DNA from: Methanoregulaceae archaeon
GTDB taxonomy: Archaea > Halobacteriota > Methanomicrobia > Methanomicrobiales > Methanospirillaceae
DNA: 64,000 nt
Assembly (NCBI GenBank): GCA_015660885.1
Contig: JACTUB010000015.1
Span: 20,814 to 84,813, forward strand
Direction of reading: 5' to 3'
Positions 8,724 to 18,011 of this stretch are shown one piece after another (positions within the stretch are counted from its first letter, which is position 1; each line of letters starts with the position of its first letter). The notes beneath the pieces are model-generated. The model had not been told where the DNA came from and ran no database searches. It saw only the letters and a program-made list of their open reading frames with translations. The translations under genes were made by a program, and so were the position numbers.

Positions 8724-9492
8724 AGCCCCAAAAGGAAACCTTTCAATCGTCGGACTTGGACCCGGACGCAGGGAATACATGACCGCCCGTGCACTTAAGG
8801 CAATTGCCGCAGCTGACTACGTGATTGGCAATGCTTCGTATCTTGATCCTCTTGAACCGCTGCTGACGGGAAAAAATGTGATCCGGAGTTCGATGGGTAA
8901 AGAGATTGAGAGGGCAAAGCAGGCTATCGATCTTGCTCGTTCCTCTGCAGTTGCCATTGTTTCCGGTGGTGATGCAGGTGTCTATGGCATGGCAAGCATA
9001 GTCCTTGAAGTCCTTGAGCATGCCGGTATTGATATCGATATAGAGGTCATCCCGGGGATCACGGCGGCAAATGCTGCTGCATCCCGAATCGGGTCCCCCT
9101 TGTCGGGGGATTTTGCAGTTATCAGTCTGTCCGATCTTCTGACACCTCTTGAAATAATTGAACAAAGGCTTGATGCGGTATTTTCGACCGGCATTCCTGT
9201 AGTGCTCTACAACCCGAAGAGTCAGGGCAGACCGCACAATTTTGCTCTTGCCATGGAACACGCCCGGAAGTATCTTGACGGAGGGACACCGATAGCGATC
9301 GTCAGGAATGCTTTGCGCGACAGTGAAGAAGTGATTGTAACGACCCTCGGTGAGGTGGAAACGGTCGAGGATGCTGTCGATATGCATACGACAGTGATTG
9401 TCGGTGGAAAGGAGAGCAGGATATGGAGGATGAGTGAAAATGTCAGGGGAATTATTACGCCACGGGGGTATCACTACAAATATGTATATTGA
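8707..9492 (+). CDS. cbiH: Cobalt-factor III C17-methyltransferase (ring contraction)
   Basis: A 261-residue tetrapyrrole methylase. GLGPGRREYMTARALKAI and SGGDAGVYGMAS are the hallmark blocks, and PGITAANAAASRIGSPLSGDF and VLYNPKSQGR are typical of CbiH/CobJ. It methylates C17 with ring contraction. Probable start TTG 8707, 9 nt after GGAG at 8694-8697, giving a 17-nt overlap with cbiG; TTG 8713 is the alternative. Confidence 0.92.
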   Translation: MPLHTKAPKGNLSIVGLGPGRREYMTARALKAIAAADYVIGNASYLDPLEPLLTGKNVIRSSMGKEIERAKQAIDLARSSAVAIVSGGDAGVYGMASIVLEVLEHAGIDIDIEVIPGITAANAAASRIGSPLSGDFAVISLSDLLTPLEIIEQRLDAVFSTGIPVVLYNPKSQGRPHNFALAMEHARKYLDGGTPIAIVRNALRDSEEVIVTTLGEVETVEDAVDMHTTVIVGGKESRIWRMSENVRGIITPRGYHYKYVY

Positions 9493-10099
9493 TCCTGGTG
9501 CTCAAACCAAGGAAGCGTATGAGATTTCAAAAAAGTCGCGTATGCTGGCGCAAAAAGCAGTCGGTAATGTAAATCCCGAAGACCGTGTCCGACAACGATG
9601 TTCTATAGCTGTTGGAGATTTCAGCATGGCTGAACTCATCCGGTTCTCCAGGGATCCCGTATCTGCAATAATTGCCGCTCTCCGTCAAGGTGCACCGATT
9701 ATTACCGATATCCGCATGGTACAAGTAGGTATCCAGAAAAAAGGCCACACAAGCGAAGTGCTGTGTGCGCTGGACTTCGGTGCGGAAATCGCCCGGGAAC
9801 GTGGAATAACCCGGAGTTCAGCCGGATTTATTGCCCTCCGAAAAAAACTTGCAGGATCGATTGTTGTCATAGGGAACGCTCCATCCGCCCTGCTGTCTCT
9901 TTGCGTAATGGTAAGAGAGGGGGTATGTCCTGCTGTCATAATCGGGACCCCGGTGGGATTTGTCAATGCGGCGGAATCAAAAGAACTGCTGCGCACGATA
10001 GACATGCCGTCCTTGTCGACTGAAGGTACCCGGGGAGGTACTCCTGTCGCAGTCGCTGCACTAAACGAGTGCATCACCATATTTATTGAAGGCCAGTAG
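9440..10099 (+). CDS. cbiC: Cobalt-precorrin-8 methylmutase
   Basis: About 219 residues, matching CbiC/CobH, which moves the C11 methyl to C12 to form cobyrinate. Seen: DPVSAIIAALRQGAPIITDIRMVQVGI, whose first part is typical, plus GNAPSALL and TPVGFVNAAESKELL. Start ATG 9440 lies 10 nt after GGAGG (9425-9429); GTG 9434 and ATG 9482 are possible. It overlaps cbiH by about 50 nt. Oddity: the catalytic His of the family (HATAD-type motif) is not found; the aligned stretch reads CSIAVGDF, with Ile in place of His. Confidence 0.88.
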   Translation: MSGELLRHGGITTNMYIDPGAQTKEAYEISKKSRMLAQKAVGNVNPEDRVRQRCSIAVGDFSMAELIRFSRDPVSAIIAALRQGAPIITDIRMVQVGIQKKGHTSEVLCALDFGAEIARERGITRSSAGFIALRKKLAGSIVVIGNAPSALLSLCVMVREGVCPAVIIGTPVGFVNAAESKELLRTIDMPSLSTEGTRGGTPVAVAALNECITIFIEGQ

Positions 10100-11104
10100 A
10101 TGAGAGATCCGGTCAGCGGCTTTGATTATCCCGAAGCATGGGTGAAGAAATGCCCGTCACCGGACTTACTCAGTCTAGTGAAGGAAGGACTGGCAGTCCT
10201 CACTTCTTCGGGTACCGTATTACGTCGTGGATACACCACCGGGACAACTGCTGCTGCAGCTTGTAAAGCCGCAATCCTTTCCCTCTCAGGCAATGTAACC
10301 TCCGTTCTCATCCACCTGCCGTGCGATCTCGCTGTTACTGTACCGGTAATTGGGTCGGGAGGGAAAGCATCCTGCAAAAAATATGCCGGAGATTATTCAG
10401 GTGATGTAACTGCCGGGTGTGAGTTTATCGCAGATGCGGTGCCGCTGCCGGAAGGGATCCAGTTCGTCCCCGGTGACGGCATCGGTCGGTTTTCACGTGA
10501 TACACCCCGGTTCCATAAAGGAGAACCAGCAATTAATCCAGCTCCCCTTGAATGTATCCTTGCATCGATTCAGGGAGCGATGGAACAGGAAAAACTCTCC
10601 GGTATACGTGTCAGGTTGCATATCCCCCATGGTGCTGCGATTGCCAGAAAAACTCTCAACCCCAGGGTTGGCGTGGAAGGAGGACTATCTGTGCTTGGGA
10701 CAACCGGACTCGTTGAGCCGTGGGATGACCACCTGGAAGAATCAATGCGCGAACGGGTTGCTGCCAGCAGCAATGCTGTACTTACTACCGGAAGAACCGG
10801 GCTGCGGTACGCACGCCTCCTGTATCCAAATCGTGATATCCTGCTTGTCGGTGGAAAAATAAAAGAGGCCCTCGATGCTGCCAGGGGGGATGTAATTCTT
10901 TTTGGACTTCCGGCACTCATACTGCGTTATATCAACCCAGATATCCTTGACGGGACAGGATATGCCACCGTTGAAGAATTTGCAGTATCACCTGCATTTC
11001 ACCGCACTATGCAGATAAACCTTGAAGCATTCAGAAAAGAACACCCGCAGGTAACTGTTGTTCTCTTGAACCGTGACGGTGCGATCATAGGAGAAAGCCC
11101 ATGA
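10100..11104 (+). CDS. cbiD: Cobalt-precorrin-5B C1-methyltransferase
   Basis: A 334-residue CbiD, which methylates C1 in the anaerobic route. RRGYTTGTTAAAACKAA near residues 42-58 is the diagnostic N-terminal signature. AGDYSGDVTAGCEFIADA and DGIGRFSRD follow, and the C-terminal VLLVGG-type block reads DILLVGGKIKEAL. ATG 10100 directly follows the cbiC stop and the 3' end overlaps cbiE by ATGA. Confidence 0.94.
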   Translation: MRDPVSGFDYPEAWVKKCPSPDLLSLVKEGLAVLTSSGTVLRRGYTTGTTAAAACKAAILSLSGNVTSVLIHLPCDLAVTVPVIGSGGKASCKKYAGDYSGDVTAGCEFIADAVPLPEGIQFVPGDGIGRFSRDTPRFHKGEPAINPAPLECILASIQGAMEQEKLSGIRVRLHIPHGAAIARKTLNPRVGVEGGLSVLGTTGLVEPWDDHLEESMRERVAASSNAVLTTGRTGLRYARLLYPNRDILLVGGKIKEALDAARGDVILFGLPALILRYINPDILDGTGYATVEEFAVSPAFHRTMQINLEAFRKEHPQVTVVLLNRDGAIIGESP

Positions 11105-11682
11105 AAATTATCGGTGTCGGTTGTGGTCCGGGTATGCTCACCGAGCAGGCTATCCGGGAGATTTCACGGGCTGCTATTATCTTCGGATCAGACCGTGCAA
11201 TTGAACTGGCTAAATCATATATTCCCGGTGATTGTGTTGTAAAAACGATTGATGACTTCAAAAATCTCAACAAAATCAGCGAAGATTCCATTATTCTCTC
11301 CACCGGTGATCCAATGCTTGCCGGGTTAGGATATCTTTCAGGCGAGGTTGTCCCCGGTATATCATCACTTCAGGTCGCAACAGCCCGCCTGCATATTCCG
11401 GTTTCACGGGTTTCAGTGGTTGTGGCACACGGCAAAGGCCATAAAAAAGGGATGCAGGATACCGTTGAAGAAGTAAAACGCGGGAAAATTGTATTTCTCC
11501 TTGCAGATCCAAAATTTGAAGTCCGTGAGTTATATACACAGCTTGCCCTGCTTTCCCCTCCTGTCAGGATCGCACTCTGCGAAAATCTCGGGTATCCTGA
11601 AGAGCACATCCTTATCAGGGATATTCAGTCACCGCCCGAGCCGACAGAGGCGCTTTATTCACTGGTAATCGGGGATTTCTGA
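11101..11682 (+). CDS. cbiE: Cobalt-precorrin-7 C5-methyltransferase
   Basis: A 193-residue tetrapyrrole methylase, the last gene of the operon. IIGVGCGPGMLTEQAIREI, LSTGDPMLAGLGYL and VVPGISSLQVATARL are the family blocks, and VVVAHGKGHKKGM is typical of CbiE. It adds the C5 methyl; its bacterial counterpart is often fused to CbiT, here the two sit at opposite ends of the operon. Confidence 0.93.
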   Translation: MKIIGVGCGPGMLTEQAIREISRAAIIFGSDRAIELAKSYIPGDCVVKTIDDFKNLNKISEDSIILSTGDPMLAGLGYLSGEVVPGISSLQVATARLHIPVSRVSVVVAHGKGHKKGMQDTVEEVKRGKIVFLLADPKFEVRELYTQLALLSPPVRIALCENLGYPEEHILIRDIQSPPEPTEALYSLVIGDF

Positions 11683-11725
11683 CCAGTCCAGATTCTCTTA
11701 TGGATCCCCCGGATAATAACAAAGC

Positions 11726-11731
11726 TTTTTT
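11726..11731 (+). terminator. Possible oligo-T terminator of the cbi operon
   Basis: A T6 run about 45 nt after the cbiE stop, in the style of archaeal oligo-T termination. No strong hairpin precedes it. Confidence 0.3.
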
Positions 11732-11770
11732 CCTGCCGGATTCGATACTACAGGAAAAAGGAGTGTGTTC

Positions 11771-11947
11771 ATGGATAAAAAAACAAAAACGCAGCTCAGC
11801 ATCGGATTCTTTATCATCGGATTAATTATGCTCTTCATTCCTTACTTAAAATCCTTTGATTCTATATTTCCCGGTATATCCCAGTATTTCAGCATAATGT
11901 TTTACTTGGGACTGGTACTGGTCGTGATCGGGTACTACCTCAAATAA
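11771..11947 (+). CDS. Small two-TM membrane protein
   Basis: A 58-residue protein with two hydrophobic helices (IGFFIIGLIMLFIPYL and FSIMFYLGLVLVVIGYYL). ATG 11771 is chosen because AAGGAG ends 7 nt before it, while the in-frame GTG at 11765 is too close. It stands between the cbi operon and a convergent gene. Function unknown. Confidence 0.65.
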   Translation: MDKKTKTQLSIGFFIIGLIMLFIPYLKSFDSIFPGISQYFSIMFYLGLVLVVIGYYLK

Positions 11948-11978
11948 TAACTGTCCACTGGTGAAGCAATCCTTGCTG

Positions 11979-12503
11979 TCATTTTTTCCCGTTTTCATGG
12001 GTATGTGGTTGTTGTGCTTCCTCGATTTTTATTTCGCACTGGCGATCCCCTGTACACAGGGTCCTGACAAACCGTGCAGAATAGTCCTTATTAAGAAACG
12101 GAACTGTAGTAAGAGTTAACGCCATGCACCTACGGAAGGTTCGGGTTTCTCCTGCCCCGGTATCGTAACTGCTGTCCGCAAGCGGGCATTGTTTTATGAG
12201 AATTACTGCGCCCCCGTTTGAAATTTCAAGGGTTTCGGATTTGTAATCAGGACCAAAAAGGACAGCCATTACTATCCGCAGGCTGCTGCCGATCTCACTC
12301 GCATTACCTTTAGGAAGTGATAAATCGCGGATTATGTCTAACGCCATGCGGGAGAGTTCCATCCAGATCTCCTGCTCGATCTCATCGTATACCTCTCCTA
12401 CTACATCGCGATATGCTCTCTCGTACAATGCAGGAAGAAGAGCGGCCAGCTTTGCTGCAAGCCGCCATTTCACCTCATCGGGAATAGATTTCAGGTCCGG
12501 CAT
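11979..12503 (-). CDS. Conserved hypothetical protein with C-terminal GDRQC motif
   Basis: A 174-residue soluble, mostly helical N-terminal part (RLAAKLAALLPALYERAYRDV) and a C-terminal alpha/beta part ending in ARFVRTLCTGDRQCEIKI. The GDxxCxxxI end resembles small ligand-binding or output domains found near methanogen sensor proteins, but I cannot name a family with certainty. It is transcribed away from the large PAS protein at 12682, with about 180 bp between them. Confidence 0.7.
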   Translation of the reverse strand: MPDLKSIPDEVKWRLAAKLAALLPALYERAYRDVVGEVYDEIEQEIWMELSRMALDIIRDLSLPKGNASEIGSSLRIVMAVLFGPDYKSETLEISNGGAVILIKQCPLADSSYDTGAGETRTFRRCMALTLTTVPFLNKDYSARFVRTLCTGDRQCEIKIEEAQQPHTHENGKK

Positions 12504-12647
12504 AGTTGCCCTGCCCGATCGATTCTATGGTTGAAAGAGAATATCAAAACATTGGTTGGAATATACCGGAAATGCATAACAGAAAGTTCGATGATTTCCA
12601 AGTTTATGAACGATCAAAAAAAACTTCCGGATATTTTTAAATAAAAA

Positions 12648-12655
12648 TTTATAAT
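12648..12655 (+). promoter_or_regulatory. TATA box of the HTH/PAS protein
   Basis: TTTATAAT inside an AT-rich tract. A start about 25 nt downstream would lie near 12678, so the mRNA for ATG 12682 would be nearly leaderless. Confidence 0.5.
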
Positions 12656-12681
12656 TTAGATTTCTATTATCTACGTTGAAT

Positions 12682-15600
12682 ATGATTCTCGACCAGGAGA
12701 AAATTGTCAGGGTCAAGAATGCGCTCAGGTTTAAATCAAAAGGTATGAGCATATCAGAGATAGCCTCCCAGCTCCAGATGAACAGGAACTCGGTCGCCAA
12801 GTTTCTCGAGATACTATCAATGAATGGGGAAGTGGAGGCAAAGAAACTGGGAACTTCCAAAGTCTATACTATTTCTCAACGTGTACCGATATCGGGATGG
12901 ATCCGGTTCTCATCCGATATGATCGTGATATTTAATCCTGAAGGGCAGGTATTGCAGGTAAATGATCCGTTTCTCAAGTTCTGCAACGTAACTCATGAGG
13001 GGATTATAGGGAGGGATATAACGAAATTAAACAACCCTCTTTTCCGCGATATCCCCCTTGATAATTTTATTAAAAATGAGTCTCAGGAAAAAAAGACCGA
13101 ATATTTTGAAATAAATCTGCATTCTGACAGCCAGGAATTCTATTTCAGAGTAAAGTTGCTACCTATTATTTTTGATGACAGTAGTGAAGGGATTATGGCA
13201 ATTTTTGAGAATGTTTCCGATCGCAAACGTACCGAAATGGCACTAGTTGAAAGGGAACAGCAGTATCGCGCCGTGATCGATAATATCCAGGATGTTTTTT
13301 ATCGCTCTGACAAAAACGGGAACCTTATTATGGCAAGTCCCAGTTGGGCATCGATGTTAGGATATGATTCATTGGACGAGTGTCTCGGAAAGGACATTGC
13401 AGGGATATTTTACTGGGAACCGGAAAAACGGAAGCCATTTCTTGATGCTGTATACTCGAAAGGGAGAGTAAATGATTACGAAGTTATTCTGAAAACAAAA
13501 GACGGCCGGCCGTTTTACGTTTCAACCAACAGCCACCTGTATTTCGATAATTCCGGTAACATACTGGGTGTTGAGGGCATCTTCCGTGATATCAACGAGC
13601 GGCATAGTTCCGCAGAAAAAATACGGAATTATATTAACCGGATGGAATTTTTTTCCAAAGCATTACAGGAATTTATCGAATTACCCCCGGATGCTGATAT
13701 TTTTGAAAAGATCGCCGACGATTTGCATTCACTGATACCAGGTGCGATGATCGATGTCAATTCTTATAACTCGCTGACCGGCTTGGTGACATTAAAATCC
13801 ATAATTCCAATGGAGGACAGGAAAATCTGTGAGCAGATTCTCGGTATGAATATTGTAGGTCTTGATCTTCCCATATATCCTCTCGCACTCAATACGTTGC
13901 GCGACGGTCATTTGTATAAGATTAATGTCTCGTTGTATGAGGGTGCATTCAGGGCACTTCCGATCAAGATGTGCGAGCAGATCGAACGAGAGCTTAATCT
14001 GGGGGATAATTACTGCATGGGGTTTACTCACCGGGAAAAACTTTTTGGAGCTGTTGCTATTTACCTCCGTAAAGGTGAAAAAATTGCCGATACGAAGTTC
14101 ATTGAAACCTATGCCCAAACAGCTTCTATTGCTCTCCAGCACCGTATTGTAGGGGATTCGCTCAGAGAGAGCCAGGAGATATTCCAGAGTGTCGCGCAGG
14201 AGTCGCCATTTCCTCTGGCAATCATCGATAACCAGGGAAACTTTCGCTATATTAACCGAAGTTTTACCCGGATTTTTGGTTACGATAGGGCGGATTTCAA
14301 AACCGGCAGAGAATGGTTCTTACTTGGTTTTCCCGAACCTGAATACAGGAAACATGCTGTTGAACTATGGAAATCCGATATTGCCGCCTTTTCAGAGCAG
14401 GGAACTGTACCTCGGGAATTTGCTGTGCGATGTAAGGATGGGACCATTAAGGATGTTGTCTTCAGGGTGATGGTACTTTCGAACAATGAAAAATGTATAA
14501 TCTGTGAAGATATTACCGAACGTCACGAGTCTGAAAAAGTAAGAAAACTCCTGGCTTGTATTGTTGAATCGTCCAATGACGCTATAATCGGAAAAAAAAT
14601 CGACGGGACAATTATCAGCTGGAATAATGCTGCAGAAGATATGTACGGGTATACACGCGAGGAGATACTTGGGAAAAATATTTCCCTTGTCGTTCCCCAT
14701 GAACGCAGGCAAGAGCTTGAGAATATCCTGAAACAGATTACACGGGGGCAGGGAGTAACTAACCTGGAGACCCAGCGGGTTAAAAAAGACGGTACCCTGA
14801 TGGATATCTCGATAACCATCTCCCCTATTATTGATGATACAGGTTCAGTAATCGGGACGTCAACCATTTCCCATGACATTACCGACAGAAAATCGGAAAA
14901 ATTACTCAGAGAAAGTGAGGATAAATACCGGACCCTTGTTGATAATATTCATATCGGGGTTTACCGGAGCACCGGGGATCCAAGAGGGAGATTTATCTGG
15001 GGAAACACATCACTTATCAGAATACTGGGATTTCCCTCCCTTGAAAAACTCAAAGAAATCGACGTTGCAGACATATTCGTGGATACAGAGGGAAGAAAAA
15101 AACTGCTCGATGAGCTTCAATCAGCTGGTTTGGTAAAAAATAAGGAGATCACACTCCGACGCCAGGATGGAAATATCCTCATTGTAGTGGTTACCGCGCT
15201 TGCAAAATTCGATCAATCCGGTCATATAGAATTCATCAACGGGATTGTAGAAGATATCACCGAACAAAAACAGATCTCCTCGCACATACAGAATCTGCGG
15301 GATCAGCTGGCAGATATTATAGAATTTTTACCGGATCCGACTTTTGTAGTCGATCAGGAACAGCGGGTAACCGCTTGGAATTCCGCGATAGAGCTGATGA
15401 CGGGAATCAGTAAAAATGAAATTCTGGGACATACTGAGTTTGCACATGCCTTTTCGTTTTTTGGCACTTCACAGCCAGTTCTTCTCGATCTTATTGACAT
15501 GCCCGAACACGTGATTACCACCTATTATCCTCATGTAACCAGGACGGGCAACTCACTCACTGCAGAATGTTTTGTCCCTTCAATGTATTCAGGACGAGGT

Positions 15601-16218
15601 GCATACCTGCGTTTAAGGGCTTCACTACTCCATGATAATGAAAGCAGAAGAATCGGAGCAATCGAGACAATCCAGGATATTTCAGAAATCAAAGAACTCC
15701 AGGAATTACTGAAGAATGCAAAAAGCGGATTTGTTTCAGATATGCTCAGGAAGTACCCCATGGCGGATACGAGTGGTCTGGTAAGTCCGGTTCATGACGA
15801 GACCAAAACTCCCGGTGTCCTGAGTCTCCTTTACCTGTCCAATGCCTTAAAAATGGCGCAGGATTCCATCACAATTCTTGACTTATCGGGACGGTGTATA
15901 TGGGTAAATGATGCGTTTGCGTATACCATCTCCCCAAAAAAAGGCGAGGCGCTGATAGGAAAAAGTTTCGCGCAGTTCATCGCCCCCGAGGACAGAAAAA
16001 AAGCGCTCGACTGCCTGACCAATGTTCGGAAAAGCGGGAGTAGACGAATAGCTCTTTCAATACTTACGCCATCCGGTCGGATTCCCGCCGAAGCATCCCT
16101 GTCATCAATTATTGATAGTCAAGGTGGAATTATGGGATATATGTCAATTATTCGCCATGGAGAACAGGATCGTGAAAAACAACAATCAAAAATGATTTTT
16201 CGGAAAAATATCCAATAA
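12682..16218 (+). CDS. HTH protein with a long PAS/GAF sensor chain, no kinase domain
   Basis: About 1178 residues. An N-terminal HTH (MSISEIASQLQMNRNSVAKFLEIL, residues ~22-55) is followed by about six PAS domains and one GAF-like domain: PAS at ~75-185 and 190-305, GAF-like 310-490, PAS at ~495-610, 615-735, 740-860, 865-1000, and a last one at ~1055-1165. PAC-type linkers such as DISDRK/ITERH/ITDRK separate them. There is no HisKA, HATPase or receiver domain, so the sensors probably act directly on the DNA-binding head. This architecture is known from Methanomicrobiales. The start near the predicted transcript start (12678) favours ATG 12682 over TTG 12676. Confidence 0.88.
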   Translation: MILDQEKIVRVKNALRFKSKGMSISEIASQLQMNRNSVAKFLEILSMNGEVEAKKLGTSKVYTISQRVPISGWIRFSSDMIVIFNPEGQVLQVNDPFLKFCNVTHEGIIGRDITKLNNPLFRDIPLDNFIKNESQEKKTEYFEINLHSDSQEFYFRVKLLPIIFDDSSEGIMAIFENVSDRKRTEMALVEREQQYRAVIDNIQDVFYRSDKNGNLIMASPSWASMLGYDSLDECLGKDIAGIFYWEPEKRKPFLDAVYSKGRVNDYEVILKTKDGRPFYVSTNSHLYFDNSGNILGVEGIFRDINERHSSAEKIRNYINRMEFFSKALQEFIELPPDADIFEKIADDLHSLIPGAMIDVNSYNSLTGLVTLKSIIPMEDRKICEQILGMNIVGLDLPIYPLALNTLRDGHLYKINVSLYEGAFRALPIKMCEQIERELNLGDNYCMGFTHREKLFGAVAIYLRKGEKIADTKFIETYAQTASIALQHRIVGDSLRESQEIFQSVAQESPFPLAIIDNQGNFRYINRSFTRIFGYDRADFKTGREWFLLGFPEPEYRKHAVELWKSDIAAFSEQGTVPREFAVRCKDGTIKDVVFRVMVLSNNEKCIICEDITERHESEKVRKLLACIVESSNDAIIGKKIDGTIISWNNAAEDMYGYTREEILGKNISLVVPHERRQELENILKQITRGQGVTNLETQRVKKDGTLMDISITISPIIDDTGSVIGTSTISHDITDRKSEKLLRESEDKYRTLVDNIHIGVYRSTGDPRGRFIWGNTSLIRILGFPSLEKLKEIDVADIFVDTEGRKKLLDELQSAGLVKNKEITLRRQDGNILIVVVTALAKFDQSGHIEFINGIVEDITEQKQISSHIQNLRDQLADIIEFLPDPTFVVDQEQRVTAWNSAIELMTGISKNEILGHTEFAHAFSFFGTSQPVLLDLIDMPEHVITTYYPHVTRTGNSLTAECFVPSMYSGRGAYLRLRASLLHDNESRRIGAIETIQDISEIKELQELLKNAKSGFVSDMLRKYPMADTSGLVSPVHDETKTPGVLSLLYLSNALKMAQDSITILDLSGRCIWVNDAFAYTISPKKGEALIGKSFAQFIAPEDRKKALDCLTNVRKSGSRRIALSILTPSGRIPAEASLSSIIDSQGGIMGYMSIIRHGEQDREKQQSKMIFRKNIQ

Positions 16219-16247
16219 AAAAAGGGTCGAAAGTGTAAATTATCTGA

Positions 16248-16667
16248 TTACATTGTTGATGCTCTTTCCACAGCACCGTGACTTTTCCCCATACCGGATT
16301 TTTGTGCTTCTTCCACTTTTGCAAGTGCCTCTTCCGCGGCAACCTTCACATAACAGTTGTCCCGGCTGCATGTCTCGGCCAGAGCCTGTGCTGCACTCGG
16401 GTGACCGATATTGCCCAGTGCGTACGCTGTTGCAAATCGTACATCCTGGTCCTGGTCATTAAGGAGAGGGATAAGGCGATCTATTGACCGTACATCTCCA
16501 ATGTTTCCCAGAGCATCTGCTGCCATATACCTGACCCACTTGTCTTCATCATCAAGGGCTTTGTGCAGGTAATCTATTGCGGGTTTCCCAAACTTTTCGA
16601 GGGCAATAACCCGTGTCCACCGCTCGGGCTGGGCCTTATCTTTGAGTTCCTGAAAAATTTTTTCCAT
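16248..16667 (-). CDS. HEAT-repeat (PBS lyase type) protein
   Basis: A 139-residue all-helical protein with three or four HEAT repeats. Clear units are KWVRYMAADALGNIGD and QDVRFATAYALGNIGHPSAA, ending in YVKVAAEEALAKVEEA. Such repeats serve protein-protein binding; the partner is unknown. ATG 16667 is used because a GGGGGG tract lies 7 nt upstream; ATG 16682 would sit inside that tract. It is convergent with the PAS protein. Confidence 0.82.
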   Translation of the reverse strand: MEKIFQELKDKAQPERWTRVIALEKFGKPAIDYLHKALDDEDKWVRYMAADALGNIGDVRSIDRLIPLLNDQDQDVRFATAYALGNIGHPSAAQALAETCSRDNCYVKVAAEEALAKVEEAQKSGMGKSHGAVERASTM

Positions 16668-16917
16668 TTCTTTTCCCCCCATCCCCAGTTCTTCTGGGAT
16701 GCATCTGAATCTCGGGGGACGTATATTAAAAATTTGCCAGACAGGTATGCTCGGCGAAGTGAAAGTCCCTGCTTTTTTATAAGAAATATATTATATTCAT
16801 ACTACGATGAAGAAATAGAATAATACTTTCGGATTATTGAAGGGCTAAAAATAATGAAAAAAAAGGTATTCAGATAAGGAATGTTTTTGTTTAACATAAA
16901 TAAGAAAGTATTAATTA

Positions 16918-16958
16918 TAAATTTTTAATATTTTAAAAAATTCAATATTAAAAATTTA
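16918..16958. repeat. AT-only 15-bp inverted repeat
   Basis: TAAATTTTTAATATT at 16918-16932 is perfectly repeated in inverse at 16944-16958, with an 11-nt loop. It lies between the 3' end of the mutY-like gene and the 5' region of the HEAT gene, in the most AT-rich stretch of the area. It may be a bidirectional terminator or a DNA-bending/protein-binding site. Confidence 0.6.
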
Positions 16959-17015
16959 TTTAATTAAATAATGGCTAATAAATTTTTAAAACAATTTTGT
17001 CAGAAATCCGGATCC

Positions 17016-17888
17016 TCATGGCAGAAAAATCCGACCATTATGCCTGAGGATAAATCCTTCAGACTCCAGTGCAGACAGGATCTTTTTTATCCGGGCCGGG
17101 TCATCATTCAGGAGGCCCAGAAATTCTTTTTCCGTTATCTCCGGTCTGGCAAGGATCATCCTGATAATACTACCCCGGATTTTCCGGTCAGAGCCTTCGA
17201 AGGGGGATTGTGTTGTGTAGTGTGCACTTCGCCGGTTAGGGTTCGCAGCGGTCTTTTTCATCGCTGAGCCAAGGTCCATCAGAGCCCAGTACCATACACG
17301 GGGATTTTTATGATATAATGTTTTTTCAACGAGCGGGAGGATCTCTGTATCATGTACATTGTCAGTGTCAGCAAAGAAAAAGTGAATAAAAACCCTGCGG
17401 ATATTCGTCTCGATGAAAACCACAGGCATATTGAACGCAAATGCTGCAATGGATGAAGCGGTTGCCCTGCCAATACCCGGAAATGTAGTAAGCTTGTCAA
17501 CATCCGCCGGAAGAACCCCGTTATATTCTGTCACAACTCTGACAGCACATTTCTGCAATGAAATAGCCCTGCGATTATAGCCCATACCCTGCCAGACAGT
17601 CAGCACATCTCCCAGGGGGACGGTGGCAAGGACTGCAAAATTAGGGAATGCTCTGATGAATTCCGGAAATTTTATGCTAACCCGTTCCACCCGGGTCTGC
17701 TGGAGCATAATCTCAGAAACAAGGATGTGGTAGGGATTAGAAGTATGTCTCCATACCATATCACGGCCATGCTCGCCGTAATACGACAGGACCATCTGCT
17801 GGAAGTCCTGAATTCCCTGATATGATTTATCATCACGGGAAAATTTTGACCCGAAATAATCGAATATTTTCTTACCCGGATGTTTCAT
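17016..17888 (-). CDS. MutY-like adenine DNA glycosylase lacking the iron-sulfur cluster
   Basis: A 290-residue HhH-GPD protein. SEIMLQQTRVERV (Glu59) matches the MutY catalytic Glu motif, and FPGIGRATASSIAAFAF (136-152) is the helix-hairpin-helix. At the usual catalytic Asp the sequence is VFIETNIRRVF, with Glu160 instead of Asp. No C-x6-C-x2-C-x5-C cluster is present; the C-terminus is a winged-helix-like segment. This fits a cluster-less branch of the family found in archaea and some bacteria. It should remove mispaired adenine, but activity with Glu160 is inference. It lies 123 bp downstream of mutL. Confidence 0.83.
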   Translation of the reverse strand: MKHPGKKIFDYFGSKFSRDDKSYQGIQDFQQMVLSYYGEHGRDMVWRHTSNPYHILVSEIMLQQTRVERVSIKFPEFIRAFPNFAVLATVPLGDVLTVWQGMGYNRRAISLQKCAVRVVTEYNGVLPADVDKLTTFPGIGRATASSIAAFAFNMPVVFIETNIRRVFIHFFFADTDNVHDTEILPLVEKTLYHKNPRVWYWALMDLGSAMKKTAANPNRRSAHYTTQSPFEGSDRKIRGSIIRMILARPEITEKEFLGLLNDDPARIKKILSALESEGFILRHNGRIFLP

Positions 17889-18011
17889 AGATCGTTGCCT
17901 ATTCGTAAAATATCTTTTTTACCCTTATCGTATTATCATACCTGAACATATTCATTCGGGTGATGGCAAAAATGGTAAAAAGTGATAAAGATGGCCAATA
18001 ATCATGGTTAT

